A stretch of 64,000 nt of DNA from Shewanella psychropiezotolerans (GTDB lineage Bacteria > Pseudomonadota > Gammaproteobacteria > Enterobacterales > Shewanellaceae), in assembly GCF_007197555.1 (NCBI RefSeq), contig NZ_CP041614.1, positions 1 through 64,000 on the forward strand, given 5' to 3'. Positions within the stretch are counted from its first letter, which is position 1. Every line of letters starts with the position of its first letter. The position numbers and the translations under genes were made by a program. This document shows, piece after piece, positions 22,874-33,671 of this stretch. The notes under the pieces are model-generated. The model searched no databases. It was not told where the DNA came from and saw nothing but the letters and a program-made list of their open reading frames with translations.

Positions 22874-23353
22874 TTAGGATTTCAATTCACTCGTGAGGGG
22901 AGATACTTGTGCCTTAGTCATCTGTTGTAGCTGCTCTGGCGCTAGTTCGATATCTAATCCTCGCTGACCGCCGCTGACATATATTTGTGGGTGATTCTCT
23001 GCACTGATGTCTATGTAAGTCTTTAGGGCTTTCTTCTGGGCGATTGGACTGACGCCTCCCAATTTATAACCCGTGGATCTTTGCACATCATCGGCATTGG
23101 CCATGACCGCTTTTTTCGCGTTCGCTGCCTTGGCTATGAGTTTCATACTGAGTTTTGAGGCGACGGGAATTATGGCAACCACAAGCTGTTTGCCATCGAG
23201 TTGCACGACCAAGGTCTTAAATACCTGTTCAAGTTGCAGACCTAGTTTTTCTGCCGCCTCTAACCCATAGGAATCACAACCCGGTTCATGGTGATATTCA
23301 TGAATGGTGAACTCTACCTTAGCTTTCTTTAGTGCATCGATTGCAGGCGTCAT
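22874..23353 (-). CDS. ybaK: Cys-tRNA(Pro) deacylase YbaK
   Basis: A YbaK/EbsC-family editing enzyme (159 residues) that hydrolyses cysteine mis-charged on tRNA-Pro. Family blocks are IHEYHHEPGCDSYGLEAAEKLG, FKTLVVQLDGKQLVVAIIPV, the catalytic-lysine strand region, KLGGVSPIAQKK and the terminal YVSGGQRGLDIELAP. I chose the ATG at 23353 (MTPAIDALKKAKV), which overlaps the GNAT stop as ATGA, over a start seven codons upstream. The overlap implies coupled translation. Confidence 0.94.
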   Translation of the reverse strand: MTPAIDALKKAKVEFTIHEYHHEPGCDSYGLEAAEKLGLQLEQVFKTLVVQLDGKQLVVAIIPVASKLSMKLIAKAANAKKAVMANADDVQRSTGYKLGGVSPIAQKKALKTYIDISAENHPQIYVSGGQRGLDIELAPEQLQQMTKAQVSPLTSELKS

Positions 23354-23850
23354 GCTCGTTTCTGCTCTTCGCAAACTCGCTCATTCACCTTCAATTTCAT
23401 CACCAGTACTTTCACTCCGTGATAGGTCACCTGTTCGACGGCTTTCCAGCCCATCTTCTTATACAGGCCACCTGAATGATCTTCTGTTTGTAGATAGAGT
23501 TCGCTCACCTGGTGTCGTCTGGCTAAATCTAAGATGCCATTAATCAGGGACTGACCAATGGCTTTCCCTCTGTGAGCCTTATCGACGTAAACGCCGCCGA
23601 GCCAATGTGAGGTTTCAGGGTAAGTGGTCATCTCCTGAAAACGCAATTGAGCCGTTGCAACCATCTGGTTATTGACTGTAGCCAAAAGCATTAAGGGGAG
23701 TTTGTCTGTATTGAGATAACCATTCAGCTTAGTTTCTAACGCTGAAGTTGATCGACTACTGTCGTTACTTATGTGTCCCCACTCATCGCTATACCATTTA
23801 GCAATTTGTGGAATCGCTTTAGGCTTATCTGCCAGTAATACCAGTTCCAT
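23350..23850 (-). CDS. GNAT family acetyltransferase
   Basis: A 166-residue Gcn5-related N-acetyltransferase. The acetyl-CoA binding region is VYVDKAHRGKAIGQSLINGILDLA, with the R-G-x-G/A-type loop. The following strand YLQTEDHSGGLYKKMGWKAVEQ is the usual motif B. The acceptor is unknown. The gene overlaps ybaK by four bases, suggesting they are made together. Confidence 0.88.
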   Translation of the reverse strand: MELVLLADKPKAIPQIAKWYSDEWGHISNDSSRSTSALETKLNGYLNTDKLPLMLLATVNNQMVATAQLRFQEMTTYPETSHWLGGVYVDKAHRGKAIGQSLINGILDLARRHQVSELYLQTEDHSGGLYKKMGWKAVEQVTYHGVKVLVMKLKVNERVCEEQKRA

Positions 23851-23961
23851 ATCTTGATTCCAAAGTTGTTTGAGGAAGACTAGTTTTGACAGGTTTTGAT
23901 TAATTATTCAAGGGGAGGTCGATCTGTTTGTGGGAGCATTTTCAGGAACTTGCAGTAGATA

Positions 23962-23977
23962 TGTTTCACGTGGAACA
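23962..23977. promoter_or_regulatory. parS-like site beside the fadA terminator
   Basis: TGTTTCACGTGGAACA has a fully conserved CACGTG core and differs from a perfect palindrome at one position. It is intergenic, about 24 kb from dnaA, directly against the fadA terminator. Confidence 0.78.
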
Positions 23978-24014
23978 AAAAAACCTAAGCTAAATACGCT
24001 TAGGTTTTTTTTAA
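23978..24014 (-). terminator. Rho-independent terminator after fadA
   Basis: The stem AAACCTAAGC / GCTTAGGTTT has a seven-base loop and, on the minus strand, is followed by a T run. It ends the fadBA operon. Confidence 0.9.
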
Positions 24015-24051
24015 GGTTAACTTCGTTAACAAGTTTTATTTGATGGTAAAC

Positions 24052-25233
<1,182 letters not shown>

Positions 25234-27387
25234 TTATTTAGACTGGTAGTAGCTGCCATTGTTTGCGGCAAGTTCACGCATGGCATCTGTTACTTGATAT
25301 AGGCCACCTAAGTGAGCATATTTATCGGCAAGAGCGACGAAGTTTGCGACGCCCATGGTATCTACATAACGGAATACACCGCCTCGAAATGGTGGGAAAC
25401 CTAAGCCGTAAACCAGACCCATATCCGCTTCAGCGGGTGAAGCGATAATGCCTTCTTCGAGACAACGCACGGTTTCTATGATCATAGGGATCATAGTGCG
25501 GGCGATGATCTCATCTGATTCGAATTGCTTAAGCTCGCCGAATTCGGCACCTAGCAGTTCATAGCTAACGGCATCGACATCTTTCTTCGGCTTGCCACGA
25601 CGGTCGACTGAGTAAGCATAGAAACCTTTGCTATTCTTCTGACCGAAGCGTTCCGCCTCGAACATGATATCGATAGCATCTTTGCCTTCTTTCGCCATGC
25701 GGTCAGGGAAGCCTTCAGCCATAACAGCCTGTGCGTGATGGCCTGTATCTAAACCGACAACATCGAGCAGGTATGCTGGGCCCATTGGCCAACCGAACTG
25801 CTTCTCCATCACCTTATCGATAGCGGCGAAATCACCACCATCGGCGAGTAGGCCGCTGAAGCCTGCAAAATAAGGGAACAGCACACGGTTAACGAAGAAA
25901 CCAGGGCAATCATTCACTACGATAGGTGTCTTACCCATCTTACTGGCGTAAGCTACTACAGTCGCGATAGTCTCTTCCGAGCTGTTCTCACCACGAATAA
26001 TTTCAACCAATGGCATCTTATGTACCGGGTTGAAGAAGTGCATGCCACAGAAACGTTCAGGCTTCTTTAGCGCCTTAGCCAGCAGATTGATCGAAATAGT
26101 AGAAGTATTAGAGGTGATGATGGCATCGTCGGCAACATGCTGCTCAACTTCGGCCAGTACCATTGACTTGACCTTAGGATGTTCGACAACGGCTTCGACA
26201 ACAACATCGACATCTTTAACCGGGGTATAGTCCAGAGTCGCTGTGATGTTGTTAAGCACCTTAGCCATCTTCTCTGGTGTGGAACGACCACGTTTAATCT
26301 GTGCAGCAAGCAGCTTAGATGCTTCACCCAGACCTAACTCCAGAGCTGGCTGTGCGATATCCTTCATGACAATAGGAGTGCCCTTGCTGGCGCTCTGGTA
26401 GGCGATGCCGCCACCCATGATGCCAGCACCCAGTACGGCGGCTGTGTCTACTTTCTTAGCCAGTTTACCGGCCTTCTTAGCCTTGCCTTTGACTAACTGG
26501 TCATTGAGGAAGATACCAATCAATGCCTGAGCCACGTCTGTCTTGGCTAGCTTAACAAAAGCCTGATGCTCTATCTTAAGAGCTTCATCTCGCTTAAGGT
26601 TTGCTGCTTGCTCTATGACGCTGATGGCTGTCATAGGTGCAGGGTAATGCTTGCCCGCTATCTTGAAGACCATGCCTTTCGCCGTGGCGAATGACATCAT
26701 GGCTTCTAGCTTAGGTAATGTAAGTGGCGCCTGCTTGCGAGCGCGGCGACTCTGCCAGTCGAGTTTTTCTGCGACGGCATCCTTCAGCATCTGAATCGCT
26801 GAAGCTTGTAAATTCTCTGGTGCAACGATAGCGTCGATAGCGCCGACTTTAAGTGCCGCTTCCGGACGTTGGTCCTTACCGCTAGTGATCCACTCGAGGG
26901 CGTTGTCTGTACCGATTAGACGCGGAAGGCGAACCGTACCACCAAAACCAGGAACCAATCCTAGCTTAGACTCAGGTAATCCCACTCTTGCCGTAGTATC
27001 GGCAATACGGAAATCGGTTGCTAGTACGGTTTCGAAACCACCACCTAGTGCAAAGCCGTTGATGGCTGAGATAGTCGGAAAGGGAAGATCTTCTAACTTA
27101 TTAAATACGACATTCGCTTCTGCTATCCAAGGTAGTAGCACGCTATCGTCTTGGGCGAACAAGCCTAAAAATTCAGTGATGTCGGCGCCAACGATGAAGG
27201 CGCTTTTACCTGAAGTCAGGACTAAAGCTTGGATGTCTGAATTTTGCTTGATTGCATCGAGTGCAGCGTTAAGAGAGTCAATCGTTTCTCTATCTAGCTT
27301 GTTGACTGAACCCGGTGCGTTAAAGCATAGCCGAGCGATATTATCTTCAAGTAACTCAACCTGAATCGTAGGACTTTGGTAGATCAT
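25234..27387 (-). CDS. fadB: Fatty-acid oxidation complex subunit FadB
   Basis: A trifunctional protein with enoyl-CoA hydratase/isomerase activity in the N-terminal crotonase domain (about 1-190) and 3-hydroxyacyl-CoA dehydrogenase activity in the centre and C-terminus. The oxyanion-hole region is [15 protein letters not shown] and ALGGGFE. The NAD-binding motif [17 protein letters not shown] lies near residue 320, and the dehydrogenase signature is [16 protein letters not shown] with [16 protein letters not shown]. It has 717 residues against 729 in E. coli. It is the first gene of fadBA, divergent from pepQ. Confidence 0.97.
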   Translation of the reverse strand: MIYQSPTIQVELLEDNIARLCFNAPGSVNKLDRETIDSLNAALDAIKQNSDIQALVLTSGKSAFIVGADITEFLGLFAQDDSVLLPWIAEANVVFNKLEDLPFPTISAINGFALGGGFETVLATDFRIADTTARVGLPESKLGLVPGFGGTVRLPRLIGTDNALEWITSGKDQRPEAALKVGAIDAIVAPENLQASAIQMLKDAVAEKLDWQSRRARKQAPLTLPKLEAMMSFATAKGMVFKIAGKHYPAPMTAISVIEQAANLKRDEALKIEHQAFVKLAKTDVAQALIGIFLNDQLVKGKAKKAGKLAKKVDTAAVLGAGIMGGGIAYQSASKGTPIVMKDIAQPALELGLGEASKLLAAQIKRGRSTPEKMAKVLNNITATLDYTPVKDVDVVVEAVVEHPKVKSMVLAEVEQHVADDAIITSNTSTISINLLAKALKKPERFCGMHFFNPVHKMPLVEIIRGENSSEETIATVVAYASKMGKTPIVVNDCPGFFVNRVLFPYFAGFSGLLADGGDFAAIDKVMEKQFGWPMGPAYLLDVVGLDTGHHAQAVMAEGFPDRMAKEGKDAIDIMFEAERFGQKNSKGFYAYSVDRRGKPKKDVDAVSYELLGAEFGELKQFESDEIIARTMIPMIIETVRCLEEGIIASPAEADMGLVYGLGFPPFRGGVFRYVDTMGVANFVALADKYAHLGGLYQVTDAMRELAANNGSYYQSK

Positions 27388-27459
27388 TGCTTGCTTCCTT
27401 TTGCGTGATACCCGTCTTTGAATATTATTAACTAGGGGTTATTTTTCTATCTCAGCGCA

Positions 27460-27478
27460 GGTCATCATCTGACCAGTT
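27460..27478. promoter_or_regulatory. Candidate FadR-like half-palindrome upstream of fadB
   Basis: On the minus strand this reads AACTGGTCAGATGATGACC. The left half matches the FadR operator AACTGGTCnGACCAGTT; the right half is diverged. It is about 75 bases upstream of the fadB start, a sensible operator position. Confidence is limited because only one half fits. Confidence 0.35.
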
Positions 27479-27523
27479 ACTACTCAGTGTGCGACGAATT
27501 TGGATAAATTACAACACCCAATT

Positions 27524-27538
27524 TAAACACTCGTTTGA
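27524..27538. promoter_or_regulatory. Candidate PsrA site in the fadB-pepQ spacer
   Basis: TAAACACTCGTTTGA fits the PsrA pattern AAAC-N(2-4)-GTTTG with a four-base gap. PsrA controls fadBA in Pseudomonas and Shewanella relatives. The site is about 140 bases upstream of fadB. Confidence 0.45.
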
Positions 27539-27690
27539 TTGACGCTTTGGTGGAGGTCTTTTTAAGCTTTATGTTAGACTGTTTTTAGATGCTGAACAGG
27601 CATAAATAGTCTAGTTAAGTGACGCTGAAAAGCGAGTCAGATACTTACTATGCTTTAATAATAAGAACAACTAACAACAGGAAGTCACTC

Positions 27691-29010
27691 ATGGATCAGC
27701 TCGCTAGCCATTATCTTGCTCATATCACCGAACTGAACCGTCGTGTGGCGGACATAGTTACCCGAGAAAATTTATCTGGTCTGGTGATCCATTCAGGCCA
27801 ACCTCATCGTCAGTTTTTAGACGATATGGATTACCCTTTTAAGGTTAATCCGCACTTTAAGGCCTGGTTACCTATCTTGGATAATCCTCACTGTTGGTTG
27901 TTAGTCAATGGCCGGGATAAGCCGCAATTGATCTTCTTTCGTCCGGTAGATTTCTGGCATAAGGTTGCCGATGTTCCCGATGCATTCTGGAGCGAGCATG
28001 TTGAGATCAAACTGCTGACTAAAGCCGATAAGGTTGCCGAGTTACTGCCAAAAGATATCGCAAACTGGGCCTATATAGGGGAACACTTAGATGTTGCCGA
28101 GGTACTTGGGTTTAAGTCTCGAAATCCAGATGCAGTGATGAGTTACCTTCATTACCATAGAGCGACCAAGACTCAATATGAGCTCGAGTGTATGCGACGC
28201 TCTAACGAGATAGCTGTACATGGTCACGTAGCGGCTAGAAAGGCCTTCTATAATGGTGGCAGCGAGTTTGAGATCCAGCAGGAATACCTAACAGCTTCTT
28301 GTCAGGGCGAGAACGAAGTGCCTTACGGTAATATTATCGCGCTTAACCAGAATGCTTCGATTCTGCATTACACTAAGCTTGAACATGCCAGTCCTCATCC
28401 GAGAAAATCCTTTCTTATCGATGCCGGGGCAAATTTCTTTGGTTATGCCTCGGATATTACCCGCACCTACGCCTTCGAGAAAAATATCTTCAGCGAGTTG
28501 ATCGAGGCGATGAACAAGGCGCAACTTGAGCTTGTGGATATGATGAGGCCGGGAGTCAAATATGTTGATTTACATATTGAGACTCATAAGAAAGTTGCCC
28601 AGATCATGTTGGATTTTAATATGGCCAGAGGGGATGTCGAGAGCTTAGTCGAGCAGGGTATCACCAGTGTCTTTTACCCCCATGGGTTAGGCCACATGTT
28701 AGGGCTACAAGTCCACGACATGGGTGGCTATCTTCATGATGAACGCGGCACTCATATTGCCGCACCAGATGCGCATCCCTTCCTGCGTTGTACCCGTACT
28801 CTTGCCGTGAACCAGGTGCTGACCATAGAGCCTGGCATCTACATCATCGACTCTCTGCTCGATGGCTTAAAGCAAGATAAACGTCAGGCACAGATCAACT
28901 GGAATACCATAGATCTGTTACGTCCATTCGGCGGCATTCGCATCGAAGATAATGTCATCGTTCATGCCGATAGAAACGAGAATATGACTCGTGATTGTGG
29001 CTTAGGCTAA
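27691..29010 (+). CDS. pepQ: Xaa-Pro dipeptidase PepQ
   Basis: A metalloprolidase cleaving dipeptides with C-terminal proline. I chose the ATG at 27691 ([18 protein letters not shown]), giving 439 residues against 443 in E. coli; a TTG 24 codons upstream is rejected. The five metal ligands are visible: two Asp in [19 protein letters not shown], His in [16 protein letters not shown], Glu in LTIEPGIYI and Glu in [11 protein letters not shown]. The stop overlaps the yigZ start (TAATG). Divergent from fadB. Confidence 0.97.
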   Translation: MDQLASHYLAHITELNRRVADIVTRENLSGLVIHSGQPHRQFLDDMDYPFKVNPHFKAWLPILDNPHCWLLVNGRDKPQLIFFRPVDFWHKVADVPDAFWSEHVEIKLLTKADKVAELLPKDIANWAYIGEHLDVAEVLGFKSRNPDAVMSYLHYHRATKTQYELECMRRSNEIAVHGHVAARKAFYNGGSEFEIQQEYLTASCQGENEVPYGNIIALNQNASILHYTKLEHASPHPRKSFLIDAGANFFGYASDITRTYAFEKNIFSELIEAMNKAQLELVDMMRPGVKYVDLHIETHKKVAQIMLDFNMARGDVESLVEQGITSVFYPHGLGHMLGLQVHDMGGYLHDERGTHIAAPDAHPFLRCTRTLAVNQVLTIEPGIYIIDSLLDGLKQDKRQAQINWNTIDLLRPFGGIRIEDNVIVHADRNENMTRDCGLG

Positions 29011-29627
29011 TGATTGATAGTTATCAGATCCCATCTGTCGACATAGTAGTAGAAGAAGAGATAAAGCATAGTCGCTTTATCTCTTTTCTTTTTCACTGTC
29101 AGTCTGATGAAGAGCTGAAGTGTGCGCTTACTAACATTAAGGTCGAGTATCCTGGGGCCAGCCATTATTGCTATGCGTTCGTAAATGCAGCACCGGGTAA
29201 CAGCATGGCTATCGGTTCCAGTGATGATGGGGAGCCAGCTGGAAGTGCCGGGCGTCCCATGTTGGCGACTTTACAGGGATCTGGTGTGGGTGAGATAGGC
29301 GCCATTGTGGTGCGTTACTTCGGTGGTACTAAGCTCGGAGTGGGTGGGTTAGTCAGGGCCTATAGTTCGGGTATCAGACAAGGACTGACTCAGTTACAAA
29401 CTGAGCTTAAACAGATCCGTTATCCGGGGCTATTGGAGTGTGATTATAGCCAGCTTCAGGATGTGGAGTATCTGCTTAAGCAGAGTGACGGCGTGATATC
29501 GGACAGATCCTTTACCGATAAGGTTCTGGTGACTTTTGAGCTTCCTAAACGGCATCAAGACAAACTCAATACTGATTTAGCCACCATGAGTCAGGGAAAG
29601 CTCAAAGCGAACTTTGAGCTGGAGTGA
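29010..29627 (+). CDS. yigZ: IMPACT-family protein YigZ
   Basis: A 205-residue YigZ/UPF0029 protein, a fold related to ribosomal and EF-G domains; its physiological role is uncertain. The family signatures SSDDGEPAGSAGRPML and VVRYFGGTKLGVGGLVRAYS are intact, followed by the smaller C-terminal domain. The start at 29010 ([17 protein letters not shown]) shares a base with the pepQ stop. The pepQ-yigZ-trkH-hemG order is the usual one in gammaproteobacteria. Confidence 0.95.
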   Translation: MIDSYQIPSVDIVVEEEIKHSRFISFLFHCQSDEELKCALTNIKVEYPGASHYCYAFVNAAPGNSMAIGSSDDGEPAGSAGRPMLATLQGSGVGEIGAIVVRYFGGTKLGVGGLVRAYSSGIRQGLTQLQTELKQIRYPGLLECDYSQLQDVEYLLKQSDGVISDRSFTDKVLVTFELPKRHQDKLNTDLATMSQGKLKANFELE

Positions 29628-29791
29628 TCTCTGGCTTAAGAGGTTTATACCAGTTGCATTAATGATGAGTGAGCACGATGATTTGTCTCTGTGCTGGGTT
29701 ATCGAAATGTGCGAAAATAACAAAATGTGCGCTTTCCTCGCTCTCTTCTTATGGGGAGTGAGTTTCGCTAATGAATAATAGATAGGCCTAG

Positions 29792-31248
29792 ATGCAATAT
29801 AGAACGATAATAAGAATAACAGGTATGCTTATGGGCTTGTTTTCCCTATCTCTGCTCCCGCCAGCTCTGGTTGCGGTGATCTATAAGGATGGAGGCGGTA
29901 CCGCATTTATTCAGGCGTTTGTGTTGAGTCTATTTCTTGGTTTCATGCTCTGGTATCCCAATCGAAGGCACAAAAAAGATCTTCGTACCCGTGAAGGCTT
30001 CCTCTTGGTGGTGCTTTTTTGGGGGTGCTAGGTTCTATTGGTGCGGTACCCTTTATTTTTTCCAGTCAGCCAGACTTATCTATTACTGACAGTTTCTTTG
30101 AGTCTTTCTCGGCCTTAACCACCACAGGTGCCACTGTGATTGTAGGCTTAGATTCTCTACCCAAAGCCATACTTTTCTACCGACATCTGCTGCAATGGCT
30201 GGGTGGTATGGGGATCATTGTCTTGGCCGTCGCCATTCTGCCTGTACTTGGTATCGGTGGAATGCAGCTCTATCGCGCCGAGATGCCTGGTCCGGTGAAA
30301 GACAGTAAGATGACCCCAAGGATAGCCGAGACAGCTAAGGCTTTATGGTATATCTATTTTTTACTGACAGTCGCCTGTGCCTTCTCTTACTGGGTGGCGG
30401 GAATGAATGTCTTCGATGCTATCTGCCACTCTTTCTCAACTATCGCCATCGGCGGCTTCTCTACCTATGATGCCAGTATCGGCCATTTCGATAGCCCGGC
30501 AATTAACATGGTCTGTGTGGTCTTTCTCTTAATAGCAGCGCTCAATTTCAGCCTTCACTTTGCTGCCTTCACCCGTCGCGGTATTAACCTCAGAGTCTAC
30601 TTTAAAGACGCCGAGTTTAAGGTGCTGATTATAGTGCAGCTTGCGTTGACTGCGATCTGCTTTGCGACTCTCTATCACTCGGGGATCTATGATTCTCCGG
30701 AAGAGACCTTCGATTATGCCCTATTTCAGGCGGTGTCAATTTCGACAACGGCTGGATTCGGCACCGAGAGTTTCCACATGTGGCCGCTGTTTCTGCCTAT
30801 GTTACTCATCTTCTCTAGCTTTATCGGCGGCTGTGGCGGTTCGACTGCCGGCGGTATCAAGGTGATGCGGATGATCTTGTTACTCAAGCAGGGCTCCCGT
30901 GAACTTAAACGTCTGGTACACCCCAGAGGCATGTTCTCGATTCGGATCGGCAATAAAGTCTTACCCGAGCGCGTCATAGATGCGGTATGGGGTTTTTTCT
31001 CTGCTTACGCCCTGGTTTTTGTTATCTGCATGCTGGCATTGATGGGGATGGGGATGGATAATATCACCGCCTTTAGCGCCACCGCGGCTTGCCTAAATAA
31101 CTTAGGCCCAGGTTTAGGTGAAGTGGCAAGTAACTATGCCAGTATCAATGATGGTTCTAAATGGATACTCTTGTTAGCCATGTTGTTTGGCCGACTCGAA
31201 GTTTTTACGCTTTTAGTCTTGTTTACGCCTACTTTTTGGCGAAATTAG
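29792..31248 (+). pseudogene. trkH: Trk potassium transporter TrkH (first copy), frameshifted
   Basis: The membrane subunit of the Trk K+ uptake system, broken by one base. The first frame gives MQYRTIIRITGMLMGLF to VLFWGC and stop; the second resumes at once with VLGSIGAVPFIF. Restoring one G in the G5 run at about 30020-30025 gives the continuous family sequence FLLVVLFW-G-VLGSIGAVPF, with a total of about 485 residues like E. coli TrkH (483). All four filter regions are intact (TTTGATV, AIGGFSTYD, TTAGFGTES, NNLGPGLG). The downstream neighbour is hemG. It is either a sequencing error or a very recent loss. Confidence 0.9.
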
Positions 31249-31364
31249 GGTCGAATTAAACCTTTACCTTATAGCTTTATTGGCTACATTTTTATTTAAT
31301 TGATATAGACTTATGGTCCATAAGTGGCCGCTGGTATTTCTACCTTTATTATTCAGGAAAGCTG

Positions 31365-31892
31365 ATGAGCAATACGTTAATTATCTACTCCACCGTCGAT
31401 GGCCAAACAAAAGCAATTTGTGAGCTTGTGCAGGGGATCAGTGAAGGTGCGGGTGATAGTGTGACTTTAGCTTCACTGGAAGAGGCCCAAGGTTTAAACC
31501 TCTCTTACTTTGATAAGATCTTGATTGGTGCCAGTATCCGTTATGGTAAGCACAGACCGGAACTGTATCAGTATATCAACCGTCATCAAGCCGTACTTAA
31601 TGCCAAGAAGAATGCCTTCTTTACAGTGAATGTAGTTGCCAGGAAACCGGAGAAGAACACCCCGGAAACCAATCCTTATATGAAGAAGTTTCTATCGCTT
31701 TCTTTATGGAAACCACAGCAGTTAGGCGTTTTCGCCGGTAAGATCGATTATCCTAAGTACCGTTTCTTCGATAAGAGCATGATACGTTTTATCATGTGGA
31801 TGACCAAGGGACCGACTGATACGTCTGGAACCTATGAGTTTACCAACTGGGAGCAAGTTGAAGAATTCGCTAAAGCTTTCACAGATAGATAG
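31365..31892 (+). CDS. hemG: Protoporphyrinogen oxidase HemG
   Basis: A flavodoxin-like, menaquinone/ubiquinone-dependent protoporphyrinogen IX oxidase in haem synthesis. The 175-residue protein starts MSNTLIIYSTVDGQTKAIC, the FMN phosphate-binding loop. It also has GASIRYGKHRPELYQYI, FFTVNVVARKPEKNTPETNPY and SLWKPQQLGVFAGKIDYPKY, all typical of HemG. E. coli HemG is 181 residues. Its last ~30 codons are repeated twice downstream. Confidence 0.95.
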   Translation: MSNTLIIYSTVDGQTKAICELVQGISEGAGDSVTLASLEEAQGLNLSYFDKILIGASIRYGKHRPELYQYINRHQAVLNAKKNAFFTVNVVARKPEKNTPETNPYMKKFLSLSLWKPQQLGVFAGKIDYPKYRFFDKSMIRFIMWMTKGPTDTSGTYEFTNWEQVEEFAKAFTDR

Positions 31893-32136
31893 GGTTAGCT
31901 ATTAGCAATAAACAGTAGATGACCAAGGGGGCGTCAATGGATACCTCTGGGACTTATGAGTTTACCAACTGGGATCAGGTTGAAGAATTCGCTAAAGCTT
32001 TCACCGATAAATAGGGTTAGCTGTTAACAATAAACAGTAGATGACCAAGGGGTCGCCAATGGATACCTCTGGGACTTATGAGTTTACCAACTGGGATCAA
32101 GTCGAAGAGTTCGCCAAGGCTTTTACCGATAGATAG
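31800..32136 (+). repeat. Three tandem copies of the hemG 3' end
   Basis: Units start at 31800 (inside hemG), 31919 and 32041 with spacings of 119 and 122 bases. Each begins ATGACCAAGGG and ends with a stop codon, encoding TSGTYEFTNW(E/D)QVEEFAKAFTD(R/K). The two downstream copies are three bases longer near the start. Copies 2 and 3 differ almost only at synonymous positions, apart from Lys/Arg at the end and changes near the start. They are not preceded by a full gene, so they are gene-end duplicates, possibly left by recombination with a diverged hemG. Confidence 0.92.
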
Positions 32137-32157
32137 TTCTAGCTGTGATGAAAACTA

Positions 32158-32185
32158 AAAATGCCAGTCGAGTGACTGGCATTTT
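32158..32185. terminator. Bidirectional terminator, hemG / arsR
   Basis: A perfect 12-base stem AAAATGCCAGTC / GACTGGCATTTT with loop GAGT lies between the convergent genes. Confidence 0.93.
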
Positions 32186-32209
32186 GCTGTATAAACTTAT
32201 CCAAAAGAA

Positions 32210-32527
32210 TTATGTACAAAACTGCTTATGCATGATCGAGATGATTTCAGTGACCTGTTCATTCTTGAGTGAGTAATACACCACCTGGGAGCTCTTACGT
32301 GTAGACACCAGATCCTGTGTTCTTAAAACGGCAAGATGCTGAGACAGGGCTGATTGGCTCAGCGGGATGGTCTCATTTAGTTGAGTCACACTTAATTCAT
32401 TATCCAGCAGTAGGCACAAGATCATCAATCGATTTGGGTTGGCAATCGCTTTTAGCCATTTAGCCGCATTCTCTGCATTGGTCACCATGGCATTTACATC
32501 GATATCTTTTTGCATATCTGTACTCAC
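32210..32527 (-). CDS. ArsR-family repressor of the BigR/YgaV/SqrR type
   Basis: A 105-residue winged-helix repressor. The recognition region is NETIPLSQSALSQHLAVLR. It lacks a metal-binding CxC motif but has exactly two cysteines, Cys38 (MILCLLL) and Cys104 (HKQFCT), 66 residues apart. That is the spacing of the redox/persulfide-sensing pair in BigR and SqrR, and the surroundings resemble E. coli YgaV. I infer a sulfide/persulfide or redox-responsive repressor. It is divergent from a second HemG-like gene, its likely target, and is convergent with hemG. Confidence 0.88.
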   Translation of the reverse strand: MSTDMQKDIDVNAMVTNAENAAKWLKAIANPNRLMILCLLLDNELSVTQLNETIPLSQSALSQHLAVLRTQDLVSTRKSSQVVYYSLKNEQVTEIISIMHKQFCT

Positions 32528-32538
32528 TTCACTCTTGG

Positions 32539-32554
32539 ATTAGTTTATTCTAAT
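32539..32554. promoter_or_regulatory. Candidate operator of the ArsR-family repressor
   Basis: The inverted repeat ATTAG-tttatt-CTAAT lies 12 bases upstream of the arsR start, in the divergent spacer. Such AT-rich palindromes are typical of this repressor class. Confidence 0.45.
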
Positions 32555-32713
32555 TGAGCCGTTTAGCTAAGACAATGATACTAACTTGGCTACAGATCTC
32601 AATTCTAACTTCTATTTATATGAGCTAGCGCTAATTTGTGATCAATTCCTGTGTTTATAAAATGACTTGCTGCAACAATACGCGCTGAAAATAGTTTTGA
32701 ATTGGACATATCG

Positions 32714-33253
32714 ATGAAGTCAGTACTGGTACTTTACTACTCCAGAGGTGGTCATACCGCCAGAATCAGCCGCGCCGTCGCCGAACAAATTGAAAGCAGC
32801 GGAAACAGATGCACTGTGATGCATATCAGTGAGGCGACGCAAAGTGGCTTGGATTGGTCACAATATGACTGCGTCGCTTTAGGTGCCTGTGTACTTTACG
32901 GTAGCTATGATAAATCAGTATTCGCCTTTGCCACTGAACATCAAGCAGCCTTAGATAGCATTCCCAGCAGTTTTTACAGCGTTAATGTTGTCGCTCGTAA
33001 TCCCGAGAAGCGCATCCCGGAGAATAACAAGTATCTGCAGAAATTCATCGAGCTTTCCCCCTGGAAACCCAAGGACGTTAAAGTGATCGCCGGCAAGGTT
33101 GATTACCCCTCATGGCGCTGGTGGGACAGACTCGCTATTCAGATGATCATGAAGATGACAGATGGCCCAACAGACCCTAAATCGGTGATCGACTACACCG
33201 ACTGGGATGACGTTAAAGTCTATGCCGATCATTTGGTTAGTTTAGCTAAATAA
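32714..33253 (+). CDS. HemG-like flavodoxin oxidoreductase (second paralogue)
   Basis: A second HemG-type flavodoxin (179 residues) from the ATG at 32714 (MKSVLVLYYSRGGHTARISR); an in-frame TTG at 32702 is less likely. It shares GACVLYGSYDK, FYSVNVVARNPEKRIPENNKY, SPWKPKDVKVIAGKVDYPSW and MTDGPTDPKSVIDYTDWDDV with HemG. It is clearly diverged from the copy 800 bases away. It may be a second protoporphyrinogen oxidase or a paralogue with another quinone-linked role. It is divergent from the BigR-type repressor, which probably controls it. Confidence 0.88.
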   Translation: MKSVLVLYYSRGGHTARISRAVAEQIESSGNRCTVMHISEATQSGLDWSQYDCVALGACVLYGSYDKSVFAFATEHQAALDSIPSSFYSVNVVARNPEKRIPENNKYLQKFIELSPWKPKDVKVIAGKVDYPSWRWWDRLAIQMIMKMTDGPTDPKSVIDYTDWDDVKVYADHLVSLAK

Positions 33254-33671
33254 CGTTTAGCTTTTTATAAATCAAGCTTTGCTTGATAAAGGTCGTGGAT
33301 TTCCAACCCACACCCGGGCAAGGAGGACTGCATCCACCTATGACGCTCCGGCGAAGTTGTGTTCCTTCTTTTGTTTTTGAAAATAGCTAACGCTTCCGAT
33401 GGGGCATCAAAGCCCCCCCCCCCCCCCGAAAGCTCTTGCCACATTCATGTGGTAATCACGCTATTTACTTCAACAAACTTCGGCAACTTCCAACGGGTTT
33501 ATATGTTTCTTCGACGTGACCCTTTTGAGTGACGTAGTGCATTTTTAATATATATTCCCTATGAAATATTGCTTTTTCTCAATATGTTATAATTTCTACT
33601 CGTCAATTTATGTAAGTAATTACTATCAGAATAGCTAATTATTTGTTGAGGTTAGGAAGGAGTGGAAGTGT
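33254..33671. other. Spacer with a C15 tract and partial hairpin repeat
   Basis: No gene is seen. It holds a hairpin ATCAAGC/GCTTGAT (33271-33287), an uninterrupted run of 15 C (33413-33427) and the palindrome CCACATTCATGTGG (33439-33452). The last is identical to one in the repeats after the rrn operon (56252-56265). It is probably a degenerate member of the multi-hairpin repeat family. The end of the spacer is AT-rich and carries an AGGAAGGAG ribosome site for the next gene. Confidence 0.6.

Noticed and set aside
31919..32136. Annotating the two hemG 3' copies as small genes
   Set aside because: Each has an ATG and stop but no ribosome site; they are better explained as duplicated gene ends. 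The synonymous bias is reported as a finding instead.
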